Shown in pieces: positions 33,787 through 42,765 of a DNA stretch of 64,000 nt (position 1 is the stretch's first letter; each line of letters opens with the position of its first letter). The stretch spans positions 310,001-374,000 of the forward strand of contig NZ_JAGGOI010000004.1 in NCBI RefSeq assembly GCF_018614585.1, given 5' to 3'. A program made the position numbers and the translations under genes. Source of the DNA: Streptomyces sp. ISL-1 (GTDB lineage Bacteria; Actinomycetota; Actinomycetes; Streptomycetales; Streptomycetaceae). The notes under the pieces are model-generated. The model saw nothing but the letters and a program-made list of their open reading frames with translations. It did no database searches and had not been told where the DNA came from.

Positions 33787-34580
33787 ACCGCGCGACGTGC
33801 CTGCGGACCGCGATCCTCGCTCTCACCCTCGCGCTGCTCGCCGCCTGCTCCGGGCCGCCGCCGGACCCGTCCCCCCACCCGCGGCGGTGGCAGCCGAAGC
33901 CCGGCACCGCCTGGCAGTGGCAGCTCGACGGCCGGGTCGACGCCCGCGTCGACGTGCCCGTCTACGACATCGACGGATTCGAGAACGACGCCGCGACCGT
34001 ACGCCGGCTTCACCGGGACGGCCGCAAGGTCATCTGCTATCTCAACGCGGGAGCGTGGGAGTCCTTCCGCCCCGACCACGGGGACTTCCCCGCCTCCGTA
34101 CTGGGCAGAGCCAACGGGTGGAAGGGCGAACGATGGCTGGACATCCGGCGTCTGGACCTGCTGCGCCCGCTGATGGCGAAGCGCATGGACCTCTGCCGCG
34201 ACCGTGGCTTCGACGCGGTGGAGCCCGATCTGCTGGACGGCTATCTCAACGACACCGGGTTCCGGCTGACCGCCGCCCACCAGCTCGCGTACAACCGCAT
34301 GATCGCGCGCCTCGCCCAGGACCGTGGCATGGCGGTGGGGCTGAAGAACGATCTGCCCCAAGTCGGGCAGCTGGTGGGGGACTTCGACTTCGCGGTGAAC
34401 GAGGAGTGCGCGGAGTTCGGGGAATGCGCGGCGCTGAGGCCGTTCGTGCAGGCCGGGAAGGCGGTCTTCCATGTCGAATACGCTCTTGAGGTCGACGAGT
34501 TCTGCGAGCCGGCGCGCGCACTGGGGCTCAGCTCCATGCGCAAGAAGCTCGACCTGGGGGTGTGGCGGCAGCCGTGCTGA
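33783..34580 (+). CDS. GH114 endo-alpha-1,4-polygalactosaminidase lipoprotein
   Basis: 265 residues. Lipoprotein signal (LRTAILALTLALLAAC, lipobox LAAC near residue 22). The GH114 barrel is clear: WQWQLDGRVDARVDVPVYDI, RKVICYLNAGAWESFRPDHG, WLDIRRLDLLRPLMAKRMDL, DAVEPDLLDGYLND (E147/D149), GLKNDL and NEECAEFGECAALRPFV (E207), ending SSMRKKLDLGVWRQPC. Members cut alpha-1,4-linked galactosamine polymers. It is anchored outside the membrane, where it could trim or release the polymer made by the same operon. Coupled to the spherulin-4-like gene by ATGA. Confidence 0.9.
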   Translation: MNRATCLRTAILALTLALLAACSGPPPDPSPHPRRWQPKPGTAWQWQLDGRVDARVDVPVYDIDGFENDAATVRRLHRDGRKVICYLNAGAWESFRPDHGDFPASVLGRANGWKGERWLDIRRLDLLRPLMAKRMDLCRDRGFDAVEPDLLDGYLNDTGFRLTAAHQLAYNRMIARLAQDRGMAVGLKNDLPQVGQLVGDFDFAVNEECAEFGECAALRPFVQAGKAVFHVEYALEVDEFCEPARALGLSSMRKKLDLGVWRQPC

Positions 34581-34648
34581 GCCGGGCCGGCTCGCGACCC
34601 TGAGGGCCTGACGCCCTGCCCCCGCTCACGCCCTGACGCCTGACTCCC

Positions 34649-35065
34649 TCAGGACGCGGCGAGCACCGCCTGTACGGTCTTACCGCCGCCGGGTCCTCCC
34701 CGTACGGCGTAGGTCTGCGCGAGCTCACGCACCATGACCATGCCCCGCCCGCTCTCGTCCGTCTCCCGCGGCACGCGCATCCGCGGCGGAATCGGGCTGA
34801 GGTCCTCCACCTCGACAGTGACCAGCCCGGGATCGACGTGCAGCCGCAGCCGGCAGCTGCTGTGGCCGTGCCGGGTGGCATTGGTGACCAGCTCGGAGAC
34901 GACCAGGATGGCATCCTCGACCTGGTCGCCGGAGACCTTCTCGCCGCAGCCCCGGGTGAGGAAGGCGGTTGTCAGGTGCCGTGCCCAGCGGGCGGACGTC
35001 TCCGCCTGCGGCAGGACATACGTCGCGCACACGGCACGCCGACGCGAGCGCCTGTGCGCACGCAT
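34649..35065 (-). CDS. RsbW-like ATP-binding regulator
   Basis: 138-residue HATPase_c protein of the anti-sigma/SpoIIAB type common in Streptomyces. ATPase motifs: ILVVSELVTNATRHGHSS (N box) and ESGRGMVMVRELAQTYAVRG (G box). The basic N-terminus RAHRRSRRRAVC precedes the domain. ATG 35065 is chosen for GGAG 8 bases upstream; ATG 35071, GTG 35074 and TTG 35104 are alternatives. It converges with the GH114 gene. Partner unknown. Confidence 0.82.
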   Translation of the reverse strand: MRAHRRSRRRAVCATYVLPQAETSARWARHLTTAFLTRGCGEKVSGDQVEDAILVVSELVTNATRHGHSSCRLRLHVDPGLVTVEVEDLSPIPPRMRVPRETDESGRGMVMVRELAQTYAVRGGPGGGKTVQAVLAAS

Positions 35066-35254
35066 GTGCATCACTCCGTTCCGGCACTGGAAACAGCCAG
35101 GCAACGGCCGGGAAAGCCGATCGGGGCGGCTCCCGGCGGTCCAGACGCAATGACAAGCCTCTTACCCCTGTCTGATGCCCGCAGGGCGTGATCGGCAATC
35201 GGCCAAGGGTGCTCCGGTCCGCCTGCGCAGCGGCGGACCGGAGCGGCCGGCCGG

Positions 35255-37879
35255 TCAGGAGCTCGCGCACTCCATCGAGGCCGGGTCCGAGGCGTCACGG
35301 ATCAGGGCGTCGTGCGCCGCCTTGATCCGCTTGACGTCGGGCTTCATGATCTTGCGGTCGTAGGTGAGCAGGCCGTTCAACTCGCCCTCCACATCGGTGA
35401 TCTGGGTGTAGACGGCGCCGTTGCTCCCCTGGCATGCCAGCTTGCGTACGTTGCCGAGCTGGACCAGGTACTCGTCCGTGTACTTGGTCTGGTCGACGCC
35501 GACGTAGGTGTGCTGGACCGGCCAGGCGTGGCCCGGCACGGCGAGTCCGAGCCCGCCGTACTCACCGCTGACCAGCGCCCTTGTGCCGTCCGCCGCGGGG
35601 ATCTGCGGGCTCGGATAGCCGTGCGCGTCGGCGATGTCGCCGTTGCCTCCGTCGACGGCTCCGCAGCAGTTGACGCCGCTCATGTTGTTGACCAGCCGGG
35701 TCGGGTCCCAGGCCTTGGCCTGATCAGCGATCCTGGCTTGGTCGTACTGGCCCCAGCCCTCGTTGAAGGTGACCCACATGACCACCGACGGGCTGCTCGA
35801 ATGCTGGTCGATCATCTCCTTCAGCTCGCGTTCGTACTGGGCGCGCGAGGCGGCGTTCGGATTGATGGTGTTCATCGCCGGCATGTCCTGCCAGACCAGC
35901 AGACCGAGCCGGTCGGCCCAGTAGAACCAGCGGTCGGGCTCGACCTTGATGTGCTTGCGCACGGAGTTGAAGCCGAGCTTCTTGTGCATCTTGAGGTCGT
36001 ACGCCAGGGCCTCGTCGGTCGGCGCCGTGTGCAGCCCGTCCGGCCAGAAACCCTGGTCGAGGGTGGCCATCAGGAAGGTCGGCTTGCCGTTGAGCACGGT
36101 GCGCGGCACACCGTTCACCTTCTCGACGGCGATGGTGCGCATCCCGAAGTAGCTGCTGACCCGGTCGGAGCCGGTCTTCACCTCGAGCCGGTACAGATGC
36201 GGATCACCGGCGGACCACAGATGCGGGTCCGGGACGGGTACCGAAAGCGGTGAGCCGGTGCTGCCGGTGGCGGTGCCCACTTTGCGACTGCCGTCGTACG
36301 CGGTGGCCGTGACCGGCACACCCGCCCGCGCCCCGCGGACCTCCACGGCGAGCTTTTCGCCCGCGACATCGGGGGTGAGCTTCAGCGAGTCCGCGTGATC
36401 GGCCGCGACCGGCTCCATCCAGACGGTCTGCCAGATGCCCGACGAAGGGGTGTACCAGATGCCGCTCGGGTCGAGGCGCTGCTTGCCGATGGGCGGGTTC
36501 TCGCCGTCCCTGGAGTCCGTCGGATCGTAGACGCCGACGATCAGCTCCTGGGTGCGGCCGGGCTTCAGCGCGTCGGTGACATCCGCGCTGAACCGGTCGT
36601 AGCCGCCTCTGTGCTCGGTGACCTTGACGCCGTTGACGTACACCTCGGACTGCCAGTCGACGGCGTCGAAGTTGAGCTTGAGGCGCTTACTCTCGCCCAC
36701 CCGCCAGCTGTCCGGGACGGTGAAGGTGCGGCGGTACCACATGCGGTCCTCGTGCCGTTCGAGGCCGGAGAGCTGCGACTCCACCGGGTAGGGAACGAGG
36801 ATCCGCTCGCCGAGGGTCTTGCCGAGCGGCGGCCGCTCCCCCGCTTCGGCCGCGGCGAACTGCCACCGCCCGTTGAGATTGCGCCAGGCGTCGCGAGTCA
36901 GCTGCGGGCGCGGGTATTCGGGGTGGGCGTTGCCCGGACCGACCTCCTTGGCCCACGGCGTACGCAGCTCGTACTCGGACCTGTTGGGCCCGCTGGTCCA
37001 GAACGCGCCGACCGCCGTGCCGTTCTCGGCGCTCAGGCCGCCCTTACCGTCGTAGCGCAGGTCGGCGATGCCGCCGCCGTTGCCGCCCTTCTTGCCGACG
37101 ACGGGCTCCTTGAGTGCGACGAGGAGGCGACGTGGGTCGGCCGGATCGCGTGTGACGTCGCCGAGCGGCCATTTCGCGCCGCCGATGACCGCCTCGAAGT
37201 GCGCGGCGAGGCCGGCGGGCGGCTCGGCGAGCCTCTGTACGAAGTCCAGCCGCAGGCTGCGGCCGTCGGCGAGGACGGTGGCGCCGATCGCTCCGTCGTA
37301 CGCGTAACCGTCGGGCAGCCGGAATACCGATGAGGGCACCGGCTTCTTGGCGCCGCCGGGCTCGGTCCAGTTGAGGTGCAGGTTCGAGCCGCCGAAGTGC
37401 TCGAAGTACTCCACCTTGATGTCGTACGCGCGGCCCGCGGTGAGGTCGACGGGCGGCGCGGTCTGTTCCCTGTCCCAGTCGTCGACCCAGTGGTCGATGG
37501 TGAGCCGGCCGTCGACCCACAGCCTGAATCCGTTGTCGCCGATCATCGAGAAGGTGTGTGCGCCGGAGCTGGTGGGAACGACCTTCCCGGTCCAGCGGAC
37601 GCTGACGTCGTCGGCACGTCCGGTGGCGGCGCCGAGGCGGGGTTCGAGGTTGCCGAAGTCGATGGACGGATCGAAGCCGGTGGCCTTGAGCTCGGCGAAG
37701 TCGAAGGCCCCGGGGGCGGACTGGGTGTAGTACTCACCCTTAAGGCCATGTGCCTCGACCGGGTCGTCCGCGGTGCTGGACGCCGGCGCCGAAGGGGCGG
37801 ACACAGCCGGTACCACGGTGAGTCCGGCAATCCCCAGGGCGGCTGCGAGAAGCAGGGCCAGCTTTCTTTGAATACGCAC
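35255..37879 (-). CDS. Secreted PA14-GH2 glycoside hydrolase, candidate beta-galactofuranosidase
   Basis: 874 residues: signal peptide (VRIQRKLALLLAAALGIAGL), PA14 sugar-binding domain (GLKGEYYTQS to GSNLHLNWTEPGG, about 50-175), then GH2 sandwich, immunoglobulin-like and TIM-barrel domains. Acid/base Glu is in VTFNEGWGQ (about residue 707) and the nucleophile Glu in VSGEYGGLG (about 773). GTG 37879 follows AAGGAGG by 5 bases. Divergent from a LacI gene next to a YtfQRT-type galactofuranose importer; characterised Streptomyces galactofuranosidases belong to GH2, so I infer that activity. Beta-galactosidase is the alternative. Confidence 0.85.
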   Translation of the reverse strand: MRIQRKLALLLAAALGIAGLTVVPAVSAPSAPASSTADDPVEAHGLKGEYYTQSAPGAFDFAELKATGFDPSIDFGNLEPRLGAATGRADDVSVRWTGKVVPTSSGAHTFSMIGDNGFRLWVDGRLTIDHWVDDWDREQTAPPVDLTAGRAYDIKVEYFEHFGGSNLHLNWTEPGGAKKPVPSSVFRLPDGYAYDGAIGATVLADGRSLRLDFVQRLAEPPAGLAAHFEAVIGGAKWPLGDVTRDPADPRRLLVALKEPVVGKKGGNGGGIADLRYDGKGGLSAENGTAVGAFWTSGPNRSEYELRTPWAKEVGPGNAHPEYPRPQLTRDAWRNLNGRWQFAAAEAGERPPLGKTLGERILVPYPVESQLSGLERHEDRMWYRRTFTVPDSWRVGESKRLKLNFDAVDWQSEVYVNGVKVTEHRGGYDRFSADVTDALKPGRTQELIVGVYDPTDSRDGENPPIGKQRLDPSGIWYTPSSGIWQTVWMEPVAADHADSLKLTPDVAGEKLAVEVRGARAGVPVTATAYDGSRKVGTATGSTGSPLSVPVPDPHLWSAGDPHLYRLEVKTGSDRVSSYFGMRTIAVEKVNGVPRTVLNGKPTFLMATLDQGFWPDGLHTAPTDEALAYDLKMHKKLGFNSVRKHIKVEPDRWFYWADRLGLLVWQDMPAMNTINPNAASRAQYERELKEMIDQHSSSPSVVMWVTFNEGWGQYDQARIADQAKAWDPTRLVNNMSGVNCCGAVDGGNGDIADAHGYPSPQIPAADGTRALVSGEYGGLGLAVPGHAWPVQHTYVGVDQTKYTDEYLVQLGNVRKLACQGSNGAVYTQITDVEGELNGLLTYDRKIMKPDVKRIKAAHDALIRDASDPASMECASS

Positions 37880-37922
37880 AAATCCTCCTTGCCAGTGAGG
37901 GCGGCGGCTCGCTGCGACGCTC

Positions 37923-37936
37923 TGTACAACGTTGGA
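37923..37936. promoter_or_regulatory. LacI-type operator, site 1 (GH2 side)
   Basis: TGTACAACGTTGGA, 44 bases upstream of the GH2 GTG. It shares TACAACG(A/T)TG with two more sites around the LacI and transporter genes. The centre ACAACGTTG is palindromic, as expected for the LacI family. Confidence 0.6.
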
Positions 37937-38010
37937 AGGAACGGCAGTTGGCATAAGAGCACAGGGTTCCGCTTGGCGTCCAGGGTCATGACAAGCCGGG
38001 GCCGGAGGGC

Positions 38011-38029
38011 TTATACATCGTTGTACAAA
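38011..38029. promoter_or_regulatory. LacI-type operator, site 2 (lacI promoter)
   Basis: TTATACATCGTTGTACAAA; the reverse complement reads TTTGTACAACGATGTATAA. It lies 26 bases before the GTG of the LacI gene and gives the clearest form of the palindrome. It likely mediates autoregulation. Confidence 0.65.
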
Positions 38030-38055
38030 CGGGCCAGGGCCGGAGGGAAACAGGC

Positions 38056-39081
38056 GTGAAGGTGAGTCTCAAGGACGTCGCAGAGCATGCGGGAGTCTCG
38101 ATCAAGACCGTCTCGAACGTGGTGAACAACTACCAGCACGTCACTCCGGCCATGCGCGCCCGAGTCCAGCAGGCCATCGACGAACTGGGCTACCGCCCCA
38201 ATTTGACAGCCCGCCATCTACGCAAGGGGCGCACCGGCATCATCGCGCTCGCCGTGCCGGAGCTGGGCAATCCGTACTTCGCCGAGCTGGCCGGCGCGGT
38301 GATCGACGTGGCCGCCGAGCACGAGTACACCGTGCTGCTCGACCACACCGGAGGCCGGCGCGAACAGGAGGTGCTGGTCAGCCAGGGCTTCCGGGCGCGG
38401 GTCATCGACGGCCTGATTCTCAGCCCCATCGAGCTCGAGCACGAGGACCTGCGCGAGCGCAGCGACGACGCCCCGCTGGTGCTGCTCGGCGAGCGTGAGT
38501 ACGACCTGCCGTACGACCACATCGCGATCGACAACGTGGCCGCGGCCCGGACGGCGGTGCGGCATCTGCTGGACCTCGGCCGCACCCGTATCGCGTTCCT
38601 CGGCGCACGCACCGACCGGGTCAACCAGCCCGCCCAACTGCGGCTGCACGGCTGGCGCGCGGAGCTGACGGCGGCGGGGCTGGCGGCCCCGGACTCGCTG
38701 GTCGCACCGACGACCGGTTGGGACCACGCGCACGGGGCTGCGGCGATGGCCGGACTGCTGGAGTCCGGGGTGCGGCCCGACGCGGTCTTCGCGTACAACG
38801 ACCTCATCGCCATCGGCGCGATGCGCGTGCTGTCCGAGCAGGGGCTACGCGTGCCCGAGGACGTCGCTGTGGTGGGCTTCGACGACATCAGCGAGGGGCG
38901 GTACGGGGCCGTCACCCTGACCACGATCTCGCCGGACAAGCAGACGATCGCGCGGCTCGCCGTGCAGTCGGTCGTGGGGCGGCTGCTGGGCACGGCGGAT
39001 TCGGCCCAGGCAGGTGAAGCACGCCAAATCCGCCCTGATTTCAGCCTGGTTGAACGTGAGAGCACGCGGGGCAGCGTCTGA
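38056..39081 (+). CDS. LacI-family transcriptional regulator
   Basis: 341 residues. The N-terminal helix-turn-helix VSLKDVAEHAGVSIKTVSNV and hinge helix (PNLTARHLRKGRTG) precede a periplasmic-binding-like effector domain (IALAVPELGNPYFAELAGAV, FAYNDLIAIGAMRVL, VAVVGFDDISEG). The GTG at 38056 follows GGAGGG. It sits between the GH2 gene (divergent) and the ABC importer genes (same strand), with one matching operator before each of the three units, so it is the likely repressor of the whole locus. Confidence 0.93.
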   Translation: MKVSLKDVAEHAGVSIKTVSNVVNNYQHVTPAMRARVQQAIDELGYRPNLTARHLRKGRTGIIALAVPELGNPYFAELAGAVIDVAAEHEYTVLLDHTGGRREQEVLVSQGFRARVIDGLILSPIELEHEDLRERSDDAPLVLLGEREYDLPYDHIAIDNVAAARTAVRHLLDLGRTRIAFLGARTDRVNQPAQLRLHGWRAELTAAGLAAPDSLVAPTTGWDHAHGAAAMAGLLESGVRPDAVFAYNDLIAIGAMRVLSEQGLRVPEDVAVVGFDDISEGRYGAVTLTTISPDKQTIARLAVQSVVGRLLGTADSAQAGEARQIRPDFSLVERESTRGSV

Positions 39082-39099
39082 CGCGAAGGGTTTACAGGA

Positions 39100-39117
39100 T
39101 TCGTACAACGATGTAAA
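39100..39117. promoter_or_regulatory. LacI-type operator, site 3 (importer operon)
   Basis: TTCGTACAACGATGTAAA lies 19 bases after the lacI stop and 89 bases before the substrate-binding-protein ATG. GTACAACGATGTA is identical over 13 bases to the reverse complement of site 2. Confidence 0.65.
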
Positions 39118-39205
39118 AACTCCTCCGAACGACTGCGCAGCAAGTCCGAGCCGCCCTCCCGTGAGCGCCCTGCGCCCCGGGGCCGCGCCAAGATGGGGTA
39201 ACGCC

Positions 39206-40297
39206 ATGACGTCGTCCGCTGTCCGCCGTACCGCCACTCGCACCCTCCTCGCCACCACACTCGTGGCCTCGATCGCCCTGACCGGCTGTGCCAAGTCCGA
39301 GGACGACGGCGCGAACGACAAGAACACCGGGTCCACGGGCGATTCTGGCCAGGTGGTCGCCACCCCCGCCGCGGGGAATGCCGAGACCTGCACCGTCGAG
39401 AAGTTCGGCGGCAAGAAGCTCGACCTGAAGAGCGCCACAGTCGGCTTCTCCCAGTCCGAGAAGGAAGCCAACCCCTTCCGGATCGCCGAGACGGCCTCCA
39501 TCAAGGCCGAGGCCGGCAATCGCGGCGTCAAACTCCTCACCGCCAACGCCCAGTCACAGTTCTCCAAGCAGATCAGCGATGTCCAGGACCTGATAGCCAA
39601 GGGCGCGGACCTGCTGGTCATCGCGCCGCTCAACTCCGACGGCTGGGGTCCCGTGCTGCGCGGCGCCGCGGCCAAGCACATCCCGATCGTCACCATCGAC
39701 CGCAAGATCAACGCCACGGCGTGCAAGGACTATGTGAGCTTCATCGGCTCGGACTTCGTCGAGCAGGGCAAGCGCGCGGCCGATCAGATGATCGAGGCGA
39801 CCGGCGGCAAGGGCAAGGTCGCCATCCTCCTCGGCGCGGCCGGCAACAACGTCACCACCGAGCGCACCAAGGGCTTCAAGGACCAGATCAAGGCGAAGGC
39901 CCCCGGCCTCCAGGTCGTCTTCGAGCAGACCGGCGAGTTCGCCAGGGAGAAGGGCCAGCAGGTCACCGAGCAGCTCATCCAGTCGAACCCGGGCATCACC
40001 GGGATCTACGCCGAGAACGACGAGATGGGGCTCGGCGCGGTCAACGCCCTCAAGGGCGCGGGCAAGAAGGCCGGCGATGTGAAGATCGTGACCATCGACG
40101 GAACGCGCAACGCCGTCCAGGGCATCGTTGACGGCTGGATCGACGGAGTCATCGAGTCCAATCCGCGCTTCGGGCCGCTCGCCTTCCAGACCCTGGACAC
40201 CTTCACCAAGGGCGAGAAGGTCTCCCAGAACATCGTCATCCAGGACAGCGCCTACACCGGAAAGAACGCCAAGTCCGGTCTGGGCAAGGCCTACTGA
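39206..40297 (+). CDS. Sugar ABC transporter substrate-binding lipoprotein (YtfQ-like)
   Basis: 363 residues with a lipobox (LVASIALTGC). Periplasmic-binding-protein type 1 fold: ATVGFSQSEKEANPFRIAET, DVQDLIAKGADLLVIAPLNS, PIVTIDRKI, FIGSDFVEQGKRAADQM, YAENDEMGLGAVNALK. The GFSQ...NPFR start is typical of YtfQ galactofuranose/galactose-binding proteins. First gene of a four-gene operon matching ytfQ-ytfR-ytfT-yjfF. The open frame reaches upstream to 39014, but the signal peptide fixes the ATG at 39206. Confidence 0.9.
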   Translation: MTSSAVRRTATRTLLATTLVASIALTGCAKSEDDGANDKNTGSTGDSGQVVATPAAGNAETCTVEKFGGKKLDLKSATVGFSQSEKEANPFRIAETASIKAEAGNRGVKLLTANAQSQFSKQISDVQDLIAKGADLLVIAPLNSDGWGPVLRGAAAKHIPIVTIDRKINATACKDYVSFIGSDFVEQGKRAADQMIEATGGKGKVAILLGAAGNNVTTERTKGFKDQIKAKAPGLQVVFEQTGEFAREKGQQVTEQLIQSNPGITGIYAENDEMGLGAVNALKGAGKKAGDVKIVTIDGTRNAVQGIVDGWIDGVIESNPRFGPLAFQTLDTFTKGEKVSQNIVIQDSAYTGKNAKSGLGKAY

Positions 40298-40298
40298 C

Positions 40299-41810
40299 GT
40301 GCTGTCGGTGAGCTCACTGACCAAGACCTTCCCCGGCGCCCGGGCGCTGGACGGCGTGGACTTCGCCGCCCGCCCGGGCGAGGTCCACGCTCTCATCGGG
40401 GAGAACGGCGCCGGCAAGTCGACCCTGATCAAGGTTCTCACCGGGGTGTACCAGCCCGATGAGGGCGAGATCGTCTTCGGCGGCGAGCCGGTGCGCTTCG
40501 CCACACCGCTGGCCGCGCAGCACGCCGGGATCTCCACCATCTACCAGGAGGTCAACCTCGTCCCGCTGATGAGCGTGGCGCGCAATCTCTTCCTGGGCCG
40601 CGAGCCGCGCGGCCGTCTCGGCCTCATCGACTTCCGGCGCATGCACCGGGAGGCGGACGCGGCGCTGCGCTCGCTCGGTCTGCGCATCGACGTACGCCGT
40701 CCGCTGCGCGAACTGGGCGTCGGCGCACAGCAGATGGTGGCCCTCGCCCGCGCCGTGTCTGTAGACGCGCGGGTCGTCGTCATGGACGAACCCACCTCCT
40801 CGCTCGAACCGCGCGAGGTGCGCACGCTGTTCGGCGTGATCAGGATGCTGAAGGAGCGCGGAATAGCGGTGGTCTATGTCAGCCACCGGCTCGATGAGCT
40901 GTACGAGGTGTGCGACACGGTCACAGTGCTGCGGGACGGCAAGCTGGTGCACACCGGAAGGATCGCCGACCTCGACCGGCTGCGCCTCGTCTCGCTGATG
41001 CTCGGCCGCGAGATGAGCGAGGTACGCAGCGAAGGGCTGACCAAGTTCTCCGGAGACCACGAAGCGGGCGGTGAACCCGTCCTGGACGCACGGGAATTGA
41101 CCGTACGTCATGTACTGCATGAAGTGTCGGTGCAGCTACGGCCCGGTGAGGTCGTGGGACTCGGCGGTCTGCTGGGCTCGGGCCGCAGCGAGACCGCGAA
41201 GGCGATCGCCGGCGCGCTGCCGCCGGACTCCGGCACGGTGGTGGTGGCGGGCGCCGCCGTACGTACCGGCTCCACGCCCGCCGCGATCCGGGCCGGCATC
41301 AGCCTCCTCCCGGAGGACCGCAAGGCCGAGGGCATCGTGCCCGGCCTGTCCGTCCGGGAGAACATCGCGCTCGCCGCGCTGCCCGGGCTCTCCCGGTTCG
41401 GCCTCGTCGACGACGCTCGCGTCGACCGGATCGTGGACACCTTCATCAAGCGGCTGCGGATCAAGACATCGGGCCCGTACCAGAAGGTCGGCGAACTCTC
41501 CGGCGGCAACCAGCAGAAGGTGCTGCTGGCCCGCTGGCTCGCCATGCGGCCCAAGGTGCTGCTCCTTGACGAACCGACCCGCGGCATCGACGTCGGCGCC
41601 AAGGCCGAGGTGCAGCGGCTCATCGACGAACTCGCCGACGAGGGGCTCGGCGTTCTGCTGATCTCCTCCGACATGGAGGAGCTGATCGAGGGGTCGGACC
41701 GGGTGGTGGTGCTCAAGGACGGGGCGGTCGTCGCCGAGCTGACCGGCGACGACGTCACCGAGGACCGGCTGCTGCACGCGATCGCCGCGGAAGGCGGAGA
41801 CCATGACTGA
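40299..41810 (+). CDS. Sugar ABC transporter ATPase with two ABC domains (YtfR-like)
   Basis: 503 residues with tandem ABC domains. First domain: Walker A GENGAGKST, Q-loop IYQEVNLVP, a signature LGVGAQQMVALARA and Walker B VVVMDEPTSSLE. Second: the degenerate GGLLGSGRSETAKA and the signature LSGGNQQKVLLARWLA with LLLDEPTRGIDVG. This asymmetric pair is that of monosaccharide (RbsA/MglA-type) importers. GTG at 40299, one base after the binding-protein stop. It overlaps the first permease by 8 bases. Confidence 0.93.
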   Translation: MLSVSSLTKTFPGARALDGVDFAARPGEVHALIGENGAGKSTLIKVLTGVYQPDEGEIVFGGEPVRFATPLAAQHAGISTIYQEVNLVPLMSVARNLFLGREPRGRLGLIDFRRMHREADAALRSLGLRIDVRRPLRELGVGAQQMVALARAVSVDARVVVMDEPTSSLEPREVRTLFGVIRMLKERGIAVVYVSHRLDELYEVCDTVTVLRDGKLVHTGRIADLDRLRLVSLMLGREMSEVRSEGLTKFSGDHEAGGEPVLDARELTVRHVLHEVSVQLRPGEVVGLGGLLGSGRSETAKAIAGALPPDSGTVVVAGAAVRTGSTPAAIRAGISLLPEDRKAEGIVPGLSVRENIALAALPGLSRFGLVDDARVDRIVDTFIKRLRIKTSGPYQKVGELSGGNQQKVLLARWLAMRPKVLLLDEPTRGIDVGAKAEVQRLIDELADEGLGVLLISSDMEELIEGSDRVVVLKDGAVVAELTGDDVTEDRLLHAIAAEGGDHD

Positions 41811-42765
41811 CCTGGCGCTGCGACGCGCGCCCGCCGACCGCGAGCGGATGCTGGGACTCCTTCAGGACTACGGCGTCTACGCCGGCGTCACCGTCCTGAT
41901 CCTGGCCAATATCGCCTTCACCCCGCACTTCGTCTCCGCCGAGAACTTCCGCACCCAGGCCGTTCAGGTCGCACCCGTCCTGATCGTGGCGCTCGGCATG
42001 GCGCTCGCCATCGGCAGCGAGGGCGTCGATCTGTCGGTCGGCTCCGTGATGGCGCTGGCCACCTCACTGGTCTCCCTCTACCTCGGGTACGGGCCGTGGA
42101 TCGCGCTCATCGTGGCGATGCTCGGCGGAGCGGCGGTGGGTCTGGCAAGCGGCTCGCTCATCGCCCATATCGGGGTCCAGCCCATCGTGGCCACACTCGC
42201 GCTGATGGTCGCCGTGCGCGGCATCGCGCTCGTGATGCTCCCTCAGCTCAAAGACGTACGGGATCCTGGCATGGCGACTCTCGGCTCCGGGGATCTGCTC
42301 GGCATCCCCTATCTGGTGCTGATCGCGGCGGCGCTGGCGCTCCTCGTCGGTTTCACCGTGCGGCGTACGACCTTCGGCCGGCAGCTCCTGGCGATCGGCG
42401 ACAGCCGGCCGGCGGCGCAGCTGGCGGGTCTGCCTGTGCGCCGGGTGCTGATCCTCGTCTACATCTGCTCCGGGGTGCTCGCCGCGATCGCCGGCGTACT
42501 GGCCACGGCCAGGCTCCAGGCCAGCGACCCCACGTCGCTCGGCAATCTGATGGAACTCTCCGCGATCACCGCGGTGGTGGTCGGCGGCACTCCGCTGAGC
42601 GGCGGCCGGATCCGCGTCGGCGGCACCGTGGCGGGCGCGGTCCTCATCCAGCTGCTGACCGCCACGCTCATCAAGCACGATCTGCCGCCGTCCTGGACGC
42701 AGATCGCCCAGGCCGTGGTGATCGTCCTCGCGGTCTACGCGGCACGTGAACGGGGGAAGCGGTGA
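41803..42765 (+). CDS. Sugar ABC transporter permease (YtfT-like)
   Basis: 320 residues, about 8-10 membrane segments. BPD_transp_2 hallmarks: ALGMALAIGSEGVDLSVGSV, IAHIGVQPIVATLALMVAVRGIAL (from about residue 121), and VVGGTPLSGGRIRVGGTVAGA near the C-terminus. First of two permeases; the two-permease arrangement distinguishes the Ytf system from ribose importers. Overlaps the ATPase gene by 8 bases and the next permease by 4. Confidence 0.92.
   Translation: MTDLALRRAPADRERMLGLLQDYGVYAGVTVLILANIAFTPHFVSAENFRTQAVQVAPVLIVALGMALAIGSEGVDLSVGSVMALATSLVSLYLGYGPWIALIVAMLGGAAVGLASGSLIAHIGVQPIVATLALMVAVRGIALVMLPQLKDVRDPGMATLGSGDLLGIPYLVLIAAALALLVGFTVRRTTFGRQLLAIGDSRPAAQLAGLPVRRVLILVYICSGVLAAIAGVLATARLQASDPTSLGNLMELSAITAVVVGGTPLSGGRIRVGGTVAGAVLIQLLTATLIKHDLPPSWTQIAQAVVIVLAVYAARERGKR

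Noticed and set aside
34579..34617. Possible terminator between the GH114 and RsbW-like genes
   Set aside because: GAGCCGG/CCGGCTC has a one-base loop and AGGGC/GCCCT is only 5 bp; neither is convincing.
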